This document shows, piece after piece, positions 6,542 through 14,125 of a stretch of 16,188 nucleotides of DNA. Under the pieces are notes generated by a model. It was given only the letters and a program-made list of their open reading frames with translations. It was not told the origin of the DNA and made no database searches. Numbering within the stretch: position 1 is the stretch's first letter; each line of letters begins with the position of its first letter. Origin of the DNA: JBMNSK01 sp050945155. GTDB lineage: Bacteria; Actinomycetota; Coriobacteriia; Coriobacteriales; Eggerthellaceae. Where the stretch lies: positions 1-16,188 of the forward strand of contig JBMNSK010000031.1 of NCBI GenBank assembly GCA_050945155.1. Reading direction: 5' to 3'. The translations under genes were made by a program, and so were the position numbers.

Positions 6542-6588
6542 GCCCCCGGGCTGAAGCGTGAACCGCAGAAGCTCGGGGGCATTTTTTT
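6542..6588 (+). terminator. Rho-independent terminator of the adhesin gene
   Basis: 11-bp stem GCCCCCGGGCT (6542-6552) with AGCTCGGGGGC (6570-6580), one G-T pair, followed by seven T (6582-6588). A weaker hairpin, AGGTATG/CATACCT (6480-6501), lies directly after the stop codon. Confidence 0.85.
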
Positions 6589-6656
6589 GCCAGACAAAAT
6601 AACCCCTGAAGGCGCGCTGCGGTATCATGTATCCCATGAGAAGAAAGGTAAATGTC

Positions 6657-7109
6657 GTGTCTGAACCCCAGGCTGAAATGCAACGCGAACCTCTGACAAA
6701 AGACTTATTGGACGAGATTGTCAGCTCACCATCTGCCGAAGTCGTTGCAGACAAGGTCTATACGCTTCAGGACTTATCGTCCTACCTCGAAGAACTTCTT
6801 AAGGTGCATGGTGTGCGCCGTATCGATGCCATACACAATGCAAATCTCAACGAGACCTTCGGATATCAAATCTTTAAGGGTCAACGCAATGCATCACGCG
6901 ACAAAGTTTTACAACTTGCGCTCGGAATCGGTTGCACGCTTCAGGAAACCCAGCACCTTCTTATCTACGCAAACGGGGGTGCGTTGTACGCGAAGAACCG
7001 CAGAGACGCCATCATCATTTATGGAATAACGCACCATCTCTCGCTACAAGCGGTGGAAGAAGATTTATATCGTTTCGGCGAGGACACGCTTTCAAACGAC
7101 GGCATATAG
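6657..7109 (+). CDS. Small HTH-like regulator paired with a Ser/Thr kinase
   Basis: I prefer the GTG at 6657 (150 residues, starting SEPQAEMQ) because AAGAAAGG (6641-6648) sits 8 bases upstream; ATGs at 6627 and 6636 lack a ribosome site, and TATCAT at 6623-6628 could be a -10 box. The middle of the protein (IDAIHNANLNETFGYQIFKGQRNASRDKVL in overlapping parts: helix, turn FGYQIFKGQR, then SRDKVLQLALGIG) looks like a Xre/lambda-repressor-type helix-turn-helix. The rest (QETQHLLIYANGGALYAKNRRDAIIIYGI) is helical and resembles small HTH proteins found beside Ser/Thr kinases in Gram-positive bacteria. The kinase gene starts 39 bases downstream on the same strand, so the two are probably co-transcribed. 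It may be a kinase substrate or a regulator of the pair; DNA binding is inferred, not shown. Confidence 0.75.
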   Translation: MSEPQAEMQREPLTKDLLDEIVSSPSAEVVADKVYTLQDLSSYLEELLKVHGVRRIDAIHNANLNETFGYQIFKGQRNASRDKVLQLALGIGCTLQETQHLLIYANGGALYAKNRRDAIIIYGITHHLSLQAVEEDLYRFGEDTLSNDGI

Positions 7110-7148
7110 GTCCTGTATGGCTAACAAGGCATAAGCAAGAAGCGCGCC

Positions 7149-8513
7149 ATGGATACCAAAGAATCTCTGAACAATAGGTCTTACGAACCCGTCGGGCAAG
7201 CCAGTCATGAAAACGATCTTGCGTATGAGCTTGCGCAGGTTGCGCGCGGGGCAGCCTACCACACTGAGCGTCTTTTAAAAGAAGGCGAACAGAGCCGCAC
7301 CGAACTCGTACGAAATGAAAATGGCGACCGCTTTATTCGGAAATATTTCGCCGATGATGCTGGATTCGGCAACCAGTATGAGGCGCTACAGAATCTTGAA
7401 TGGCCAGGAATTCCTCATATTGTTGATGCTTATCATGCAGGTGGGCACTACGTTGTCGTCTCGGAATATATTGAAGGGCAAACGCTACTCGAATATGTGC
7501 AAGCCCACGGACCATGCGATGAGGTTTTCGCGCTGGGTGTATTACAGAGTCTTACACGAACACTTGAAATTCTCCATGGGCTTTCGCCTGCACCGCTTAT
7601 CCACCGGGATATAAAGCCCTCCAATATCATTCTTTCTTCGCGTGGAGTCGTTCTTATCGATTTTGGGATTGCGCGGCGCGTGAACCCGGAAGCACTTAAG
7701 GATACGCACTGTTGGGGCACCCAGGGCTACGCCGCGCCCGAGCAATTCGGTTTTGGCCAAAGTGATGAGCGCACAGACCTTTATGCGCTTGGAATGGTTT
7801 TCTACTTTATGCTCAGCGGGAAAGATCCTGAGCCGAGCCTCCAGAAAAATCTTGATACTATGAGGCTTCCTGGTCATGCAGCAAAGATTATCCGAGTTTG
7901 TTCTGCGTTAGACGCTGAGGAGCGCCTCCCGCACGTTTCAGAGCTTAATAATTTGATGGATGAAGAATATGCCTATATACAGAAAAATCGTCCTCCATCG
8001 CCGCCTCAGGTTGAACATCTGCCACCTCAAGGTGATTTGCAGATAAACGCTTCAGAAAAGCCTAATCCGCAAAACCAAGTCGCGGTTTCAGGCACAACCG
8101 CAAGCAAGCGAAGCGCACGTAAGAAAGAACGGCAAAAGAATTTTTTGCGACGCAAAATAGATGAGAATGACTGGATGCCAAAAAGCCCTATGCTTGCCAA
8201 ATTTTTTGTCGGGTGGCACTACCTTCTTGATGTATTTACCTTATGTGCATTCGTTCTAACGGCGCTTTGCTGCGTTTTGACTCCGTTCTATTACAGTGAC
8301 TGGGTTTTTCGTGATATCCAATTTTTCGCGACGTTTTTCATTTTCTATCTCCCTTGGTTTATTGCACTAACCAATGCGGGAAACGTTATTAGCAAAATGC
8401 CGCCTCATCATGGCAGGTGGAGGAAAATTTTGCTTATTGCACTCATCCTTCTTTTTACAGTTTCATTGTTCTACTGGGTAATTGGCGCAACAGCTCCCTT
8501 CATCGCGGGTTAA
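7149..8513 (+). CDS. Membrane-anchored Ser/Thr protein kinase with C-terminal multi-TM domain
   Basis: A 454-residue Hanks-type kinase. Visible motifs: Lys65 (RFIRKYF, the ATP-contacting lysine), catalytic loop H152-R153-D154 (HRDIKPSNI), Mg-binding D171-F-G (DFGIAR), APEQFG, and a helix F motif DLYALG. The glycine-rich loop is degenerate: GEQSRTEL stands where GxGxxG is expected. After about residue 265 comes a hydrophilic, proline- and lysine-rich linker, then three to four hydrophobic segments (about 355-450: DVFTLCAFVLTALCC, FFATFFIFYLPWFIAL, ILLIALILLFTVSLF). The kinase domain should be cytoplasmic and no PASTA or other extracellular sensor is seen, so it differs from PknB. It follows the HTH-like gene (39-base gap) and converges on the zinc-ribbon gene. 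Substrates are unknown; the HTH protein is a candidate. The start ATG 7149 has only a weak ribosome site (AAGAAG). Confidence 0.88.
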   Translation: MDTKESLNNRSYEPVGQASHENDLAYELAQVARGAAYHTERLLKEGEQSRTELVRNENGDRFIRKYFADDAGFGNQYEALQNLEWPGIPHIVDAYHAGGHYVVVSEYIEGQTLLEYVQAHGPCDEVFALGVLQSLTRTLEILHGLSPAPLIHRDIKPSNIILSSRGVVLIDFGIARRVNPEALKDTHCWGTQGYAAPEQFGFGQSDERTDLYALGMVFYFMLSGKDPEPSLQKNLDTMRLPGHAAKIIRVCSALDAEERLPHVSELNNLMDEEYAYIQKNRPPSPPQVEHLPPQGDLQINASEKPNPQNQVAVSGTTASKRSARKKERQKNFLRRKIDENDWMPKSPMLAKFFVGWHYLLDVFTLCAFVLTALCCVLTPFYYSDWVFRDIQFFATFFIFYLPWFIALTNAGNVISKMPPHHGRWRKILLIALILLFTVSLFYWVIGATAPFIAG

Positions 8514-8551
8514 GCTTGCCCTTCTGCCGGCAGAATCCTGTCGGCATAAAA

Positions 8552-8583
8552 ATACGGCGCGCAGGTTTTCCCGCACGCCGTAT
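8552..8583 (-). terminator. Terminator between the convergent kinase and zinc-ribbon genes
   Basis: Stem ATACGGCG/CGCCGTAT (8552-8559 with 8576-8583), extended inwards with mismatches. On the minus strand it is followed by a T-run (complement of AAAAA, 8547-8552), so it should end the zinc-ribbon transcript. A second hairpin (TGCCGGCAG/CTGTCGGCA, about 8525-8546) could help the kinase transcript end. Confidence 0.65.
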
Positions 8584-8620
8584 CAACCCCTTTAAGGTCT
8601 TGTCGTTGGTGACCTATGGT

Positions 8621-9223
8621 TTAGTAGGACGTTACATCCTTCAGTTCGTAAGACTTTGCCGTTGCGTCACCTTCCGAAAACCCAACAGCTTCAAACTTCC
8701 ACTTTTCACCGTCGCCGAGGTTACTCGTATTTGCAAAGGCCTCACCAACTTGGTTTCCATCGGAGTCCTTCAAAGCATAGGTTAATTGAATGTATTGGTA
8801 TTCTTTTCCGGAGTTATTGGCAAACGTACCCGAAATTGCGTAAGAACCATAACCCTCATCCTTGAACTTCTCATTCGTAATTGAGTAGTCGCTTTGTTGC
8901 GAATCGGATGAACCAGACGAATCGGATGCGGAGCTTGATGGGCTACTTGCAACGTTCATAGAATTCGAAACTGCCATTGAGCAGCTGCCGATTCCAATTA
9001 CGATAATGGCGAGTACGATAAGGATCCAGAACCAGGCCTTCTTATAGGCAGGCTTTAAGTTTTTGCCGCAGTTAGGGCAGACCTCAGAGTACTTCGGAAT
9101 TGTTGCGCCGCACTTCTTGCATTGTTTGGTTGGAGCGGTGTTTTGTGGCGCTTGATTTTGGGCGTCAGCAGGCTGTGCTGCATGTTTGCCATATTGGTTT
9201 GCGCCTGTTGGTTGTTCGGCCAT
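8621..9223 (-). CDS. Zinc-ribbon, single-TM protein with FxLYD-like extracytoplasmic domain
   Basis: A 200-residue protein. ATG 9223 is preceded by AAAGGAG at 7 bases, so the start is firm. Residues 1-32 are Gln/Ala-rich; 35-52 form a zinc ribbon with two CxxC pairs (CKKC at 35-38, CPNC at 49-52); about 62-82 is a membrane helix; 90-112 is a Ser/Asp-rich linker; about 113-200 is a beta-rich domain (YIQLTYALKDSDGN, followed by NTSNLGDGEKWKFEA) resembling FxLYD domains. The ribbon is predicted inside and the FxLYD-like part outside the membrane. Proteins of this layout are common in Gram-positive genomes but mostly uncharacterised. It lies directly downstream of pknB on the same strand, separated by a hairpin and 183 bases, so it probably has its own promoter. 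No enzymatic role is implied. Confidence 0.85.
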   Translation of the reverse strand: MAEQPTGANQYGKHAAQPADAQNQAPQNTAPTKQCKKCGATIPKYSEVCPNCGKNLKPAYKKAWFWILIVLAIIVIGIGSCSMAVSNSMNVASSPSSSASDSSGSSDSQQSDYSITNEKFKDEGYGSYAISGTFANNSGKEYQYIQLTYALKDSDGNQVGEAFANTSNLGDGEKWKFEAVGFSEGDATAKSYELKDVTSY

Positions 9224-9285
9224 GGCGAACTCCTTTCATGTAGTGGTATCAACACGAATAGGGTAGTGAACCATCAGGGCAGATA

Positions 9286-9304
9286 CATTAGCCGCGAGCT
9301 AATG
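9286..9304. promoter_or_regulatory. Dyad upstream of the zinc-ribbon gene (operator candidate)
   Basis: CATTAGC-CGCGA-GCTAATG is a perfect 7-bp inverted repeat about 65-80 bases upstream of the zinc-ribbon start. Its position suits a regulator site, but no clear -35/-10 pair was found near it. Confidence 0.35.
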
Positions 9305-9341
9305 CGGCAAAAGGAAAAGAAAGCTTATCCTTGGACACTAA

Positions 9342-9389
9342 GAGGGGCACGCATCTGCGACCAGCTGGAGTAGCGTGCCCCTCGTTTTT
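9342..9389. terminator. Hairpin between pknB and the zinc-ribbon gene
   Basis: Perfect 11-bp stem GAGGGGCACGC (9342-9352) / GCGTGCCCCTC (9373-9383). The T-run (GTTTTTG, 9384-9390) is on the plus strand, while the flanking genes run on the minus strand, where only a weak TTAGT follows. It probably still ends or attenuates the pknB transcript. Confidence 0.55.
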
Positions 9390-9406
9390 GTTTGCCCGGT
9401 AAGGTC

Positions 9407-11296
9407 TTATGAAGAGAACTCGACGGTTATCGAGAGGTCGCTTGTTACGTTTGAAACCGTAAACGATCCGCCGCTGATGCTATAGCTTCTTCCGTTAGAG
9501 TCGGTAATGGACGAAACGCTCCAACCAGGATATGTTCCGACGCTAAAGGTAACGCTTCCACCATTGCTTACCTTCTGGCTTGTGGGGCTGACATAGCCGC
9601 CACTGCCGCAGCTTACGCGTACGGTATGGTTACCGGAGCTTCCCGTACTAATGGTTACCGTTGATCCCTTGGTTGCTTTCGAGCCACCACTGGGGCTTTG
9701 GCTTTGAACCGTTCCGCTGGAGCTACCATTGATATTTACGGAGAAGCCAGCGTTCTGGAGGGTAGACTGAGCGTCAGATACACTCATGCCAACTACGTTT
9801 GGAACGCTTGCCTTATCGGAGCCCTTAGATAGCGAAACTGTGACTTCAGTATTCAAATCAACACTTTCGCCAGCTGAAGGATTCTGGCTTGAAACATGGC
9901 CCTCTTCGACCGTGTCAGAAGTTTCGGGGTCACCCTCTTTGTACTTCAAGCCCTTCGATGAGAGTGCGTCTTTTGCCTCATCAGGCGTCATGCCCTTCAA
10001 ATCTGGTACGGAAACTTTTTGGCTTCCTTGAGAAATTACCAGGTTAATGCGGGTGCCCGAAGCATGATGCGTACCGCCAGCAGGATCTTGGCTAAGCACC
10101 GTACCTGACTGCGCATTTTCGTCATACTTATAGTCAATCGAGCCGACTTGGAAACCGGCGTCTTGAATAAGTTGTGTTGCTTCGTCGGTCGTTTTACCGG
10201 TAACGTCAGGAACCGGGTCTCCCGAACCCATAACGAGTCCGAAGGCTATACCGATGGCAAGAACGGCGGCGATGATACCGAGGATAATCCAGAGTTTTTT
10301 CCTATTGTTCTTCTTTTCGGGTTCATCCTGAATATATGCGCGCTGCTGGCTTTGCTTCTGGTTGGTATTTTCACCGGCTATTGCTGGCATAACAGCTGTG
10401 CTCCCTGGAGGGACAACACCAGCAAGCGGGCGCGTTAAAGCACTTGTAAATCCGTCAATGTTTACAGGACGGCCCGCGAGGAAGTCGTTTAAGGTACGAC
10501 GCATCTCTTGAGCCGTTGAGAAACGATCAGACGGGTTTTTAGCCATAGCCTTTAAGATGATGGCTTCTAAGGCAGGGTCAACGTCGGGATTAATCTCGCG
10601 GGGAGGTACCGGTTGGTCGTTTACCTGCATAGTCGCAACGCTTACTGCGTCGGGGCCATCGAAAGGCAGCTTCCCGGTGCATGCTTCATACAGCACGATA
10701 CCAAGCGAGTAAATATCGCTTGCAGCCGTAAGATCCTTACCTTGAGCCTGTTCAGGAGAAATATAGTGAGCCGTGCCTAAAACAGAAGAAGTTTTAGACA
10801 TGACCGAATTTTTTGCACGTGCAATGCCGAAGTCCATGACCTTAACATTGCCATCGGGTTGCACCATAATGTTTTGCGGCTTGATATCCCGATGGATAAT
10901 GTCGAGGTTATGAGCTACGGAAAGCGCTTGGCAAACCTGGGAACCAATTTCGGCAACCTTGCGCTGGTTAATGACACCGCGTTGGTTAATGGCAGTCTTT
11001 AAATCACCGCCACGGACAAACTCCATGACGATGTAATACGTACCTTCGTCCTGTCCCCAGTCATAAACGTTTACGATATATGGGCTTTGCAAGTTCGCTG
11101 CAGCAGCAGCTTCCTGTCTAAACCTTGCAGTAAAGTTGGGGTCAGCAGCATATTGCGGCAACATGGTCTTTACGGCCACAAGTCTACCAAGCACGGTATC
11201 TTGCGCACGGTATACCTCTGCCATGCCGCCGATACCGACGCGCTCGGCTATCTGGTAGCGGTTGCCCAGCAACCTACCTGTCATGTTTCCTGTCAC
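9407..11296 (-). CDS. pknB: PASTA-domain Ser/Thr protein kinase PknB
   Basis: A 629-residue eukaryotic-type kinase that senses peptidoglycan and phosphorylates cell-wall and division proteins. The GTG at 11296 has AAAGGAG 7 bases upstream; an in-frame ATG four codons later is the alternative. Seen in order: glycine loop GIGGMAEV (21-28), Lys43 (AVKTM), H135-R136-D137 (HRDIKPQN), D155-F-G, activation loop with several Ser/Thr (about 164-175), APE replaced by SPEQ, DIYSLG; juxtamembrane linker 280-332; one membrane helix about 335-357; three PASTA domains (about 361-425, 426-493, 494-553). An extra beta-rich domain (557-629, HTVRVSCGSGGYVSP to ITVEFSS) follows, beyond the usual PASTA end. It is the last gene of the fha-pstP-rodA/pbpA operon, 78 bases after the fusion gene. 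No separate pknA is seen. Confidence 0.93.
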   Translation of the reverse strand: MTGNMTGRLLGNRYQIAERVGIGGMAEVYRAQDTVLGRLVAVKTMLPQYAADPNFTARFRQEAAAAANLQSPYIVNVYDWGQDEGTYYIVMEFVRGGDLKTAINQRGVINQRKVAEIGSQVCQALSVAHNLDIIHRDIKPQNIMVQPDGNVKVMDFGIARAKNSVMSKTSSVLGTAHYISPEQAQGKDLTAASDIYSLGIVLYEACTGKLPFDGPDAVSVATMQVNDQPVPPREINPDVDPALEAIILKAMAKNPSDRFSTAQEMRRTLNDFLAGRPVNIDGFTSALTRPLAGVVPPGSTAVMPAIAGENTNQKQSQQRAYIQDEPEKKNNRKKLWIILGIIAAVLAIGIAFGLVMGSGDPVPDVTGKTTDEATQLIQDAGFQVGSIDYKYDENAQSGTVLSQDPAGGTHHASGTRINLVISQGSQKVSVPDLKGMTPDEAKDALSSKGLKYKEGDPETSDTVEEGHVSSQNPSAGESVDLNTEVTVSLSKGSDKASVPNVVGMSVSDAQSTLQNAGFSVNINGSSSGTVQSQSPSGGSKATKGSTVTISTGSSGNHTVRVSCGSGGYVSPTSQKVSNGGSVTFSVGTYPGWSVSSITDSNGRSYSISGGSFTVSNVTSDLSITVEFSS

Positions 11297-11348
11297 GTTT
11301 TTGCTCCTTTAGGTCACATGGTTTCAGCTGCATGATAAAACAATTGTA

Positions 11349-11369
11349 AAGATATCATCATCATATCTT
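11349..11369. promoter_or_regulatory. Small dyad between the rodA-pbpA fusion and pknB
   Basis: AAGATAT-CATCATC-ATATCTT is a perfect 7-bp inverted repeat in the 78-base gap, 5 bases past the fusion gene stop. It could be an operator, an mRNA processing hairpin or a weak attenuator that sets the PknB level; no T-run follows. Confidence 0.35.
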
Positions 11370-11374
11370 AATCG

Positions 11375-14125
11375 TTAGTTTCCTTGTATATCTAATGCAG
11401 TTTTCAACACATTTTGCGCTTTTGCGGCGCCCATGCCGCTGTCTCCCTCTTCAATAACAATTGCAACTACCACTTTGGGGTCGTCAGCAGGGGCCATACC
11501 CACGAACCAACTGTCGTCATGCTCTTTTCCGGTTTCGGCGGTACCGGTCTTGCCAGCAACCGAAACACCGGGGACGGCAGCTGCTGTACCAGTTCCTTGG
11601 GTAACAACACCCTTCAATACGTTTCTTACGCGTTCAGCGGTACTGCTGCTTAATGCCTGGAGGTATTGAGACGGGGAAGCAGAGTAGCTCTTTTCACCGT
11701 TTGATCCATAGACGCTATCAACCAAGTACGGTTGCATAATGACACCATCATTGGCGATACCGCACCCTACAAGAGCCATCTGTAAGACAGTTGCAACCGG
11801 TCCGTTGGGGTCAGCATGCATACCTACGGGCTGACCAACAGCGGCCCAGGCAGTCTCCCATTCAGTCATCTCATCAGGGTTCGACATAACAGATGTCGCA
11901 GTGCTTACATCGAAATTAAGTTGTTTATCAAAGCCGAACTTATCGGCTCCCTCTACAAGTTTTTGGGCACCCATCTGGTCACCAACTTGGGCAAACACGG
12001 TGTTAGAGGAATACCACGTAGCCTGTTCGAGTGTAATCGTTCCGTATCCACGTCCGCCGAAGTTCGTGATGTCGGCGTTGCCGATACTAATAGTGCCGGG
12101 GGAAGAGTAAGTAGTGTCTTCGTTCGCAATACCATCTTCGAGTGCCGTTGAAAGTGTCACCATCTTAAAGGTTGAGCCTGGTGCATAAAGCGACTGCGTT
12201 GCACGGTTGAGCAGGGTGCCATCTGAATCATTGCCGGAATTATCCAAGAGACTTTCGGCATCTTGTGCATCGTAAGTAGGCGAAGAAGCCATAGCTAAAA
12301 CAGCACCGGTTTCAGGGTCAATGACCACGCATGCGCCCTTATAACCGTCAAGGGCATTCTGAGCTGCCTGCTGTATCTTCGAATTTATGGTAAGAGTTAC
12401 GTCATTGCCTGGATTCTCAATACCAGCCATCGCATTGATTACATCAGACCAAGACGAGTAGTTCTGCTGGCCCTTAAGCGAATCATTTTGAGACGCCTCT
12501 ATGCCGCTTGTGCCATATTTTGTTGATGCATAGCCCACGACATGGCTTGCCAAATCGCCAGCGGGATAGACACGTTTATACGTACCATCGCTTTGTTCCT
12601 GACTTTCGGCAAGAACCACCCCATCGTAGGTAGAAATCGACCCTCGTTGTGTATGCGATTCGCGTATGAGCGTGTGGTTGTTGCCCGGCATGTTCTGATA
12701 ATCTTCAGCGTTTACCACCATGATGAGTGTAAGGTTCGCAATCAAAATAGCGAAGAGTGCGCAGAAGATGAAAATGGTATTCGTCAGGCGCTTACCAAGG
12801 GAAACACGACCCAAAACACTGTTGGCGTGGAAACTTGTGGTAAGACTTGCCATCTCTTGGCCCACACCGGTGCCTTCATCACCTGCGCGCAAAAGGAAAC
12901 CAACGGAAATGAAGCTTGCAAGCAAAGACGATCCGCCTTGACTGATGAAGGGGAGCGTAAGACCGGTAAGAGGAATAAGCCTCGTAACACCACCGACGAT
13001 GATGAAAGCCTGCAAGACGATGGTGGTAGTAAGACCAACAGCGACAAAGGAGCTCATGTCGCTTTTTGCGCGGGCTGCAGTTACGAAGCCACGGATGGCA
13101 AACGTAAGGAAAAGAAGAAGTACGGCAGAAGCGCCCAAAAGACCAGTTTCTTCAGCAATGTCTGCAAAGATAAAGTCGCTTTCGACAACCGGAATGTTCT
13201 CGGCGAGACCTCGACCAATGCCGACGCCGAAAAGATTGCCATCGGCCATGGAATAGATTGCCTGCACCAGTTGATACCCGGTGTTTTCAGCGTCCGAGAA
13301 AGGATCAAGCCAGGTATTAACACGTACCTGCACATGGTCAAATATTGCATAGGCTGCCACACCGCCAATAGCAAGCATGACCAAGCCAACAATGAGGTAG
13401 AACTTTTTCCCGGTAGCTACGTAGAGCATGATGATAAAGACGAAGAAAAATACGAGCGCAGAGCCCAAGTCTTTTTCGAATACAACAATCAACATGGACA
13501 CGCCCCACATCAAAACAAGGGGAGCGAATGACCTGCCGTCCGGGAAGTTGAAAATGCCAATTTTGCGCGTGAAAATGGAGAGCATTTCACGGTTCGAAGC
13601 AAGGTAAGCAGCTAAGAATAAAACGATGATAATCTTAGCAATTTCGCCTGGTTGGAAGGAGAATGGACCAAGTCCCAACCAAATACGGCTGCCGTATACC
13701 TCGCGTCCGATGCCAGGCAGAAGCGGCGAAAGAAGCAAGATAAAACCGACAATCATGAGGGTGTATTTATAGTTCGCCACTTTATCGAGATTCTTTACAA
13801 AAATAAGCACCACAATCATGGCTGCGATGCCCACGAAAAGCCAAAGAACCTGGTTAACCGCCAAATCCGGCGCGAGACGGGTCACGAAAGCAATACCGAT
13901 ACCCGAAAGGGCAAAAGATATTGGCAGTATCGCCGGGTCAGCGCCCGGCGCGAACTTTCTTGTTGCAAGGTGTGCCGCTAAAAACGCCAAAAAGATGCCA
14001 ATAGGCACCGCAAGTGTTGTGAAGTTTAAGGTCTGACCTCCATTAATGACGAGCATCGCAAAAAGGAGGATGACAAGCGGCGCGGCAATGCAGAGCAGTA
14101 TAAGTTCGATGTTTCTGCGCGTCAT
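11375..14125 (-). CDS. RodA glycosyltransferase fused to class B penicillin-binding protein (RodA-PbpA)
   Basis: A 916-residue fusion of the two enzymes that build peptidoglycan. Residues 1 to about 435 are a SEDS protein (RodA/FtsW): about ten hydrophobic helices with family motifs PGIGREVYGSRIWLGLG, QPGEIAK, EKDLGSA, WLDPF, ESDFIFADIAEETG and SQGGSSLLASF; it polymerises lipid II. About 445-472 is the single membrane helix normally found at the start of a class B PBP. The extracytoplasmic part has a pedestal region and a transpeptidase with S651-T-F-K654 (SxxK), S706-S-N708 (SxN) and K859-T-G (KTG), all intact, which cross-links the strands and binds beta-lactams. The start overlaps the pstP stop by four bases (ATGA), indicating coupling. 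In most Actinomycetota rodA and pbpA are separate adjacent genes; here one frame without a stop joins them. It could be named rodA or pbpA; function is clear, so I leave no symbol. Confidence 0.92.
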   Translation of the reverse strand: MTRRNIELILLCIAAPLVILLFAMLVINGGQTLNFTTLAVPIGIFLAFLAAHLATRKFAPGADPAILPISFALSGIGIAFVTRLAPDLAVNQVLWLFVGIAAMIVVLIFVKNLDKVANYKYTLMIVGFILLLSPLLPGIGREVYGSRIWLGLGPFSFQPGEIAKIIIVLFLAAYLASNREMLSIFTRKIGIFNFPDGRSFAPLVLMWGVSMLIVVFEKDLGSALVFFFVFIIMLYVATGKKFYLIVGLVMLAIGGVAAYAIFDHVQVRVNTWLDPFSDAENTGYQLVQAIYSMADGNLFGVGIGRGLAENIPVVESDFIFADIAEETGLLGASAVLLLFLTFAIRGFVTAARAKSDMSSFVAVGLTTTIVLQAFIIVGGVTRLIPLTGLTLPFISQGGSSLLASFISVGFLLRAGDEGTGVGQEMASLTTSFHANSVLGRVSLGKRLTNTIFIFCALFAILIANLTLIMVVNAEDYQNMPGNNHTLIRESHTQRGSISTYDGVVLAESQEQSDGTYKRVYPAGDLASHVVGYASTKYGTSGIEASQNDSLKGQQNYSSWSDVINAMAGIENPGNDVTLTINSKIQQAAQNALDGYKGACVVIDPETGAVLAMASSPTYDAQDAESLLDNSGNDSDGTLLNRATQSLYAPGSTFKMVTLSTALEDGIANEDTTYSSPGTISIGNADITNFGGRGYGTITLEQATWYSSNTVFAQVGDQMGAQKLVEGADKFGFDKQLNFDVSTATSVMSNPDEMTEWETAWAAVGQPVGMHADPNGPVATVLQMALVGCGIANDGVIMQPYLVDSVYGSNGEKSYSASPSQYLQALSSSTAERVRNVLKGVVTQGTGTAAAVPGVSVAGKTGTAETGKEHDDSWFVGMAPADDPKVVVAIVIEEGDSGMGAAKAQNVLKTALDIQGN

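Noticed and set aside
12542..13531. 329-codon plus-strand frame opposite the RodA region
   Set aside because: It is the antisense shadow of the membrane helices of the fusion gene; composition is low-complexity Lys/Thr/Asn/His/Cys and no ribosome site or family is visible.
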